A program made the translations under genes and the position numbers. A DNA stretch of 18,589 nucleotides from a bacterium (lineage in GTDB: Bacteria; Patescibacteria; Gracilibacteria; 1-14-2-50-48-13): the NCBI GenBank assembly GCA_030430105.1, contig JAUIFW010000006.1, forward strand, positions 1 to 18,589, read 5' to 3'. The notes below the pieces were generated by a model. The model was not told the DNA's origin and made no database searches. It was given only the letters and a program-made list of their open reading frames with translations. Shown one piece after another: positions 14,995 to 18,589 of the stretch (within the stretch, counting starts at the first letter, position 1; each line of letters begins with the position of its first letter).

Positions 14995-16367
14995 AACCAT
15001 CTTCATCCAATTCTACCGTTCTTTTCTACTTCCTCGCAGCATGCTGCGTGCTTAGTGGTGTCCTACTGCTCTCCTTTCCAAACAACATCAAAGCTCCAGC
15101 AAATCTCCCTTTAGCAGAGCAAGCAAATGCAAAAGATACCAGTGAGGATAATGCACCAAAGACCCTATGGTATGACAACGCCACAGAGCTAGAAGAGGAG
15201 GGACAATACGAAGAAGCCCTCTCTAGCTACGTTCTCGCCAAGGAACAAGCCCCCGAAAGCCTCCCTGTCCTCCTCGGAGAGGTACGCATGCATAGCAAGC
15301 TCGGCAATCATTTTAGAGCCCTTGAGCTCATGGTCCCACTTGTGAAGCAGTTCCCTATGAGCGAAGCTGTACAATTTGCGTACCTAAGAGAACTGTTCGC
15401 AACGGATGGCAGCAGCGACGCCTACCTCTATGCAACCAATCAAGAGATTGCATCCGCATATCCTGGAATCGGCTGTCTCCTAGAAGCAACACAGAAAAAC
15501 ATGGAAGGAATCCAAACATACTGTGAAGCTACGCTGGCCACTTCATCTCCATTTCGAAGCTTTGCCGAAACACTCCTCGAGCAAACCAAAGCATATGAAA
15601 CCTTCTCTGACGGAAAAGATGAATACATATGGACACTCAATAGCAAAGTATTGATCGAAGCTGGACTTCTGAGGCCAGCCATGAACATTTTACATGAGAT
15701 TACAGATAAGGCTCCAGACTACAGAGACCCTTGGGTACTAAAGGGTTATACCTATCTAGCTGAGCGACAGTATGAAGATGCAAAAAACGCTCTAATCAAA
15801 GCCTACGAATTAGATACGACTCATACAGACACGCAGTTCCTCCTAGGACAAGCCTATGACTTACTTGGAGACGTAGATAAAGCAATTGTGTACTACAGCC
15901 TTGCGCTAGACAATAAATACACAAAGGAAGCATTCCTCTTTGAAAGACTACTCTTCCTCGCAAAGCGAGAGCAGCGCTTTGACCTCCTACTTGGACTCTA
16001 CGAAAAATCTCCAGAGCTCAAGCGTCCAGAGACCTATCTAGATCTTTTTTGGATCTTACTAGAAGTACAAGGAGATACACAGCGAGCGTACGATCAACTA
16101 GCTGGACTACGAGCAAGGGGTCTCAGCGATCCCTACCTAGCCCTCTACCAAAGCTGGATCCGACTCTCGGAAAACAAGATCAATGAAGCTGAGAGCTTTG
16201 TGGTATCTCTAGATCAAAACATACCACTTACAAGCTATCTATTTGGAAGAATCCTCGAGGTAAAAGAGCAATACAATGACGCAAAGCGATACTACCAACA
16301 AGTATTTGAAGCAAATGCCACATCTATGATTAGCATTGATGCAAACAAACGCTATTCCAACCTCTAA
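14991..16367 (+). CDS. Membrane-anchored TPR protein, 458 residues
   Basis: One N-terminal membrane helix (about 10-29, preceded by MKPSSSNST), a short polar linker, then many TPR-like helical pairs: clear units near 57-90 (ELEEEGQYEEALSSYVLAK), 240-275 (LAERQYEDAKNALIKAYEL), 277-310 and 405-440 (the last ending VKEQYNDAKRYYQQVFEANA). The middle (110-235) is degenerate and has two cysteines. The TPR part is predicted outside the membrane; which side is uncertain. Likely a scaffold for envelope partners. The start overlaps the holB-like stop (ATGA) and lemA follows after 8 nt, so it belongs to the same operon as lemA and htpX. No specific function is known to me. Confidence 0.87.
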   Translation: MKPSSSNSTVLFYFLAACCVLSGVLLLSFPNNIKAPANLPLAEQANAKDTSEDNAPKTLWYDNATELEEEGQYEEALSSYVLAKEQAPESLPVLLGEVRMHSKLGNHFRALELMVPLVKQFPMSEAVQFAYLRELFATDGSSDAYLYATNQEIASAYPGIGCLLEATQKNMEGIQTYCEATLATSSPFRSFAETLLEQTKAYETFSDGKDEYIWTLNSKVLIEAGLLRPAMNILHEITDKAPDYRDPWVLKGYTYLAERQYEDAKNALIKAYELDTTHTDTQFLLGQAYDLLGDVDKAIVYYSLALDNKYTKEAFLFERLLFLAKREQRFDLLLGLYEKSPELKRPETYLDLFWILLEVQGDTQRAYDQLAGLRARGLSDPYLALYQSWIRLSENKINEAESFVVSLDQNIPLTSYLFGRILEVKEQYNDAKRYYQQVFEANATSMISIDANKRYSNL

Positions 16368-16375
16368 CACACCCT

Positions 16376-16936
16376 ATGGAACTTGTTCTCTATATAGGCA
16401 TTCCCCTCCTCCTACTCATCTATTTCATCATTCTCTACAATCGTCTCATTCGCCTAAAAAACAACAGAAAACAGGCACTCGGAGACATTGATGTCCAACT
16501 GAAAGTTCGATTTAACCTCATCCCAAACCTTGTCACCACTGTACAAGGCTATGCCAAACACGAAAAAGAACTGTTCTCATTTATCGCAGAAGCAAGAAGC
16601 GGAATTCAACAAGGCAAAAGCGGGTTAGAACAACAACAAGCGGAAAACCAGCTCAGCCAAGGATTGAAAACACTGTTCGCAGTAGCAGAAAACTACCCTG
16701 ACCTGAAAGCTAACAAGAGCTTTTTAGATCTACAAAAAAACTTGCACGATGTGGAGTATAAAATTGCAGCAGCAAGGAGGTTTTATAATCATGCGACAAA
16801 GGAGTTCAATTCCGTCATACAAATGTTTCCCTCAAACATAGTCGCGGGCGTAGCTCAAATGAAGAGCCAGCCATACTTTGAACTCAGTACAAGCGAAGAA
16901 GCAGAACCTATTTCCATTCGTTTTGATAAGTCATAA
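16376..16936 (+). CDS. lemA: LemA family protein
   Basis: 186 residues: an N-terminal membrane helix (about 3-21), then the long LemA coiled-coil bundle with family signatures FNLIPNLVTTVQGYAKHE (about 46-63), AVAENYPDLKAN, FLDLQKNLHDVEYKIAAARRFYN and FPSNIVAG. LemA proteins are membrane-anchored with a helical bundle; their job is unsettled, but they are very often encoded beside HtpX, as here (3 nt to htpX). No SD; CACCCT touches the ATG. Confidence 0.97.
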   Translation: MELVLYIGIPLLLLIYFIILYNRLIRLKNNRKQALGDIDVQLKVRFNLIPNLVTTVQGYAKHEKELFSFIAEARSGIQQGKSGLEQQQAENQLSQGLKTLFAVAENYPDLKANKSFLDLQKNLHDVEYKIAAARRFYNHATKEFNSVIQMFPSNIVAGVAQMKSQPYFELSTSEEAEPISIRFDKS

Positions 16937-16939
16937 ATC

Positions 16940-17887
16940 ATGAGAGTCGTAGGATTACAGACACATATTTGGAAAAACAATTTCAGGTCACTGTTTTTGC
17001 TCTGCATGTTCCCCGTCATGCTTATCACCATACTCTTTCTCATCATGTTTGCGGTTCTCGGGTCAGAGAGCAGTTCCCTTGTCAGCGCCTTCGAAGAAGC
17101 ACTTACGGGAAGCATACTCATTTCTCCCTTCGTGACTCTAGGGGTTCTCATCTGGTTCCTTATTGCTTGGGGTTTTCACAAGTCCATGATCATGAAAATG
17201 ACCGGAGCAAAAGGTATTGAAAAAAAAGACTACCCTGAGCTCTACCAAATCGTTGAGGAACTCACCATATCGAGAGGACTGCCCATGCCAAAGCTCTCCA
17301 TCATAGAAGATGACTCTCTCAATGCGTTTGCCACAGGACTAAGTCCAAAGAACTCCATGATAGCCTTTAGTAGAGGGCTACTTAAAAAATTAAATAAGCA
17401 AGAAATTGAAGCGGTAGCTGCACACGAACTCTCACACATAATCAATAGAGATATACGAGTGATGGTCATCTCAATAATCTTTGTAGGAATCATTCAAACA
17501 GTAGCTGAAGTCTTTCTCAGATCTCGAATAGAGCCAAAGAGTGGAGGGAAAAATAGTGGCAACGGTGTACTGATCATCCTGCTTGTAAAAGTAGTGGTCT
17601 TTGTACTAGCCTTCCTCATCTCCCTTGTGATACAGCTTGCCATCTCAAGAAAACGGGAGTATCTTGCAGATGCTGGTAGTGTAGAATTAACAAAAAGTAG
17701 CGCAACACTCATAAGTGCACTACGAAAAATTTCTCAAGATTCTAGGATCGAGGCTATTGAAAATAAGTCCGTAGCACAGATGTGTATAGAGATGCCTCTT
17801 GAGAAAAAAACAGGTTGGTTTGAACACCTGTTTGCCACCCATCCACCAATCGAGGACAGAATCCGCGTCCTATCGCTCATAGGCTAA
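16940..17887 (+). CDS. htpX: Membrane zinc metalloprotease HtpX
   Basis: HtpX is an M48 protease in the cytoplasmic membrane that degrades misfolded membrane proteins. 315 residues. Membrane segments lie near 20-40, 58-78, 174-190 and 212-236. The zinc site is intact: HELSH (162-166) and the third ligand Glu240 in SRKREYLADAGSVELT. The substrate-groove region LNAFATGLSPKNSMIAFSRGLL (127-148) and the C-terminal FATHPPIEDRI are typical. It follows lemA by 3 nt and is probably translated by coupling; a polytopic membrane protein starts 21 nt after it. The family partner LemA next door supports a role in membrane protein quality control. Confidence 0.97.
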   Translation: MRVVGLQTHIWKNNFRSLFLLCMFPVMLITILFLIMFAVLGSESSSLVSAFEEALTGSILISPFVTLGVLIWFLIAWGFHKSMIMKMTGAKGIEKKDYPELYQIVEELTISRGLPMPKLSIIEDDSLNAFATGLSPKNSMIAFSRGLLKKLNKQEIEAVAAHELSHIINRDIRVMVISIIFVGIIQTVAEVFLRSRIEPKSGGKNSGNGVLIILLVKVVVFVLAFLISLVIQLAISRKREYLADAGSVELTKSSATLISALRKISQDSRIEAIENKSVAQMCIEMPLEKKTGWFEHLFATHPPIEDRIRVLSLIG

Positions 17888-17908
17888 TTACTTCTTAACC
17901 CCCATCCT

Positions 17909-18589
17909 ATGGCAAAAAATGCAGCACTAGCTCCCATGACTATCGTGCAAGAGGGAGTAAACATCGGGCTACAAAATGTAGCAGGACTCGTTGGAGCATA
18001 CATTTTGTGGGCTCTCACTGTTTGGATCCCCTACCTTAATGTAGGAACAACCATTGCTATCATGACGCTTCCAGCGGAGCTTAGCAAAGGTAAGACCATC
18101 TCTCCAACAAGCATTTTTGACAAGAAGTATCGCCAGTACATGGGTGAATTCTTCATCCTCCAAGGACTTATGGGTCTTGGAACCCTCTTCGGATTCATGT
18201 TCCTCTACATCCCAGGTCTAGTTATCGCACTTAGCTGGAGTCTAGCAACACTTCTTCTTGTAGACAAAGGAGCAGCACCACTTCAGGCTATGCAAGATTC
18301 CAACAAGATGATGTACGGAAATAAGTGGTCTGTGTTCTTCGCATACCTCATCTTCGGTATCGCCGTTTCTGTTGTATTCTGGGTACTTGGATTCATCTTG
18401 AAGTACATCATGGTAAACATGCTTGGACTCATCATCGGTGGACTAGTTTTTGCACTCGCTACTCCAATCGCAAGACACTGGCTAAATACCACTACCCTAT
18501 CAATTGCCGAAGCGGAAACTGCAATCCGGCTAATGGGGGTAGTAATAGCGCTTCAATGGCCCAATGGTCTTTATAGCGGCGGTTTGTTC
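17909..18589 (+). CDS. Polytopic membrane protein, 3' end cut by window edge
   Basis: The frame from the ATG at 17909-17911 is open to the last base (227 codons). It starts MAKNAALAPMTIVQEGVNIGLQN and has about 5-6 membrane segments: near 23-40, 42-56, 82-103 with the IPG motif (YIPGLVIALSWSLATLLLVDKG), 140-160 and 165-190. Conserved-looking loops are SIFDKKYRQYMGEFF and APLQAMQDSNKMMYGNKW. The pattern resembles the DUF975/YckC-type small membrane protein group seen in many CPR genomes, but I cannot name a family or function. It follows htpX by 21 nt, so it is part of the operon. ATCCT touches the ATG. The last 30 or so residues look unlike the rest (polar, Trp/Gly/Asn) and may reflect a contig end. 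Confidence 0.75.
   Translation, partial: MAKNAALAPMTIVQEGVNIGLQNVAGLVGAYILWALTVWIPYLNVGTTIAIMTLPAELSKGKTISPTSIFDKKYRQYMGEFFILQGLMGLGTLFGFMFLYIPGLVIALSWSLATLLLVDKGAAPLQAMQDSNKMMYGNKWSVFFAYLIFGIAVSVVFWVLGFILKYIMVNMLGLIIGGLVFALATPIARHWLNTTTLSIAEAETAIRLMGVVIALQWPNGLYSGGLF

Noticed and set aside
1..18589. UGA = Gly code (code 25)
   Set aside because: UGA acts as stop at the two ATGA junctions, and dnaE, recJ and others contain no internal UGA.
1..18589. tRNA, rRNA, CRISPR or transposase genes
   Set aside because: No cloverleaf, rRNA-like or spaced-repeat sequence and no transposase motif was seen on either strand by eye.

Overview
The window is a compact 18.6 kb piece of bacterial chromosome of moderate GC, with sixteen protein genes packed on both strands and almost no free space (largest gap about 280 bp). 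It uses genetic code 11: UGA ends at least two genes inside ATGA stop/start overlaps (12346-12349 and 14991-14994), and the long reading frames contain no internal UGA. That argues against the UGA=Gly code of Gracilibacteria and Absconditabacteria. Gene content, a divergent DnaE and HisRS, tiny intergenic gaps and starts without Shine-Dalgarno sites are compatible with a Candidate Phyla Radiation (Patescibacteria) genome, perhaps Peregrinibacteria-like. This placement is inference from style, not from a marker gene. No rRNA, tRNA, transposase, phage gene or CRISPR array is seen.

Layout. 1-1451 (-): recJ, running off the left edge. 1622-5431 (+): dnaE. Then a leftward block: a coiled-coil hypothetical that converges on and overlaps the end of dnaE, pheS with a good promoter, a 120-bp imperfect palindrome, a small lipoprotein gene with its own promoter, and an apparent operon read hisS -> TPR membrane protein -> radA. 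From 11471 rightwards: a DUF4340-type membrane-anchored protein coupled to an MgtC/SapB-DUF4010 membrane protein, which converges on and overlaps leftward smpB. From 14065 to the right edge (+): a tight operon of holB-like clamp-loader subunit, TPR membrane protein, lemA, htpX and a polytopic membrane protein cut by the window end.

Functionally the window mixes replication and repair (RecJ, DnaE, RadA, delta prime), translation and ribosome rescue (PheS, HisRS-like, SmpB) and envelope proteins (lipoprotein, two TPR proteins, DUF4340, MgtC/DUF4010, LemA, HtpX, polytopic protein). It looks like core genome, not a mobile island.

The points that most deserve a second look are: the 120-bp palindrome just after the lipoprotein gene; the HisRS-like protein that lacks the residues normally essential for histidine activation; the near-total absence of Shine-Dalgarno sequences, replaced at many genes by a short pyrimidine run touching the ATG; and the one strong SD-like sequence, which sits inside a hairpin at an unusual distance. 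I did not see a clear new defence or mobile system.
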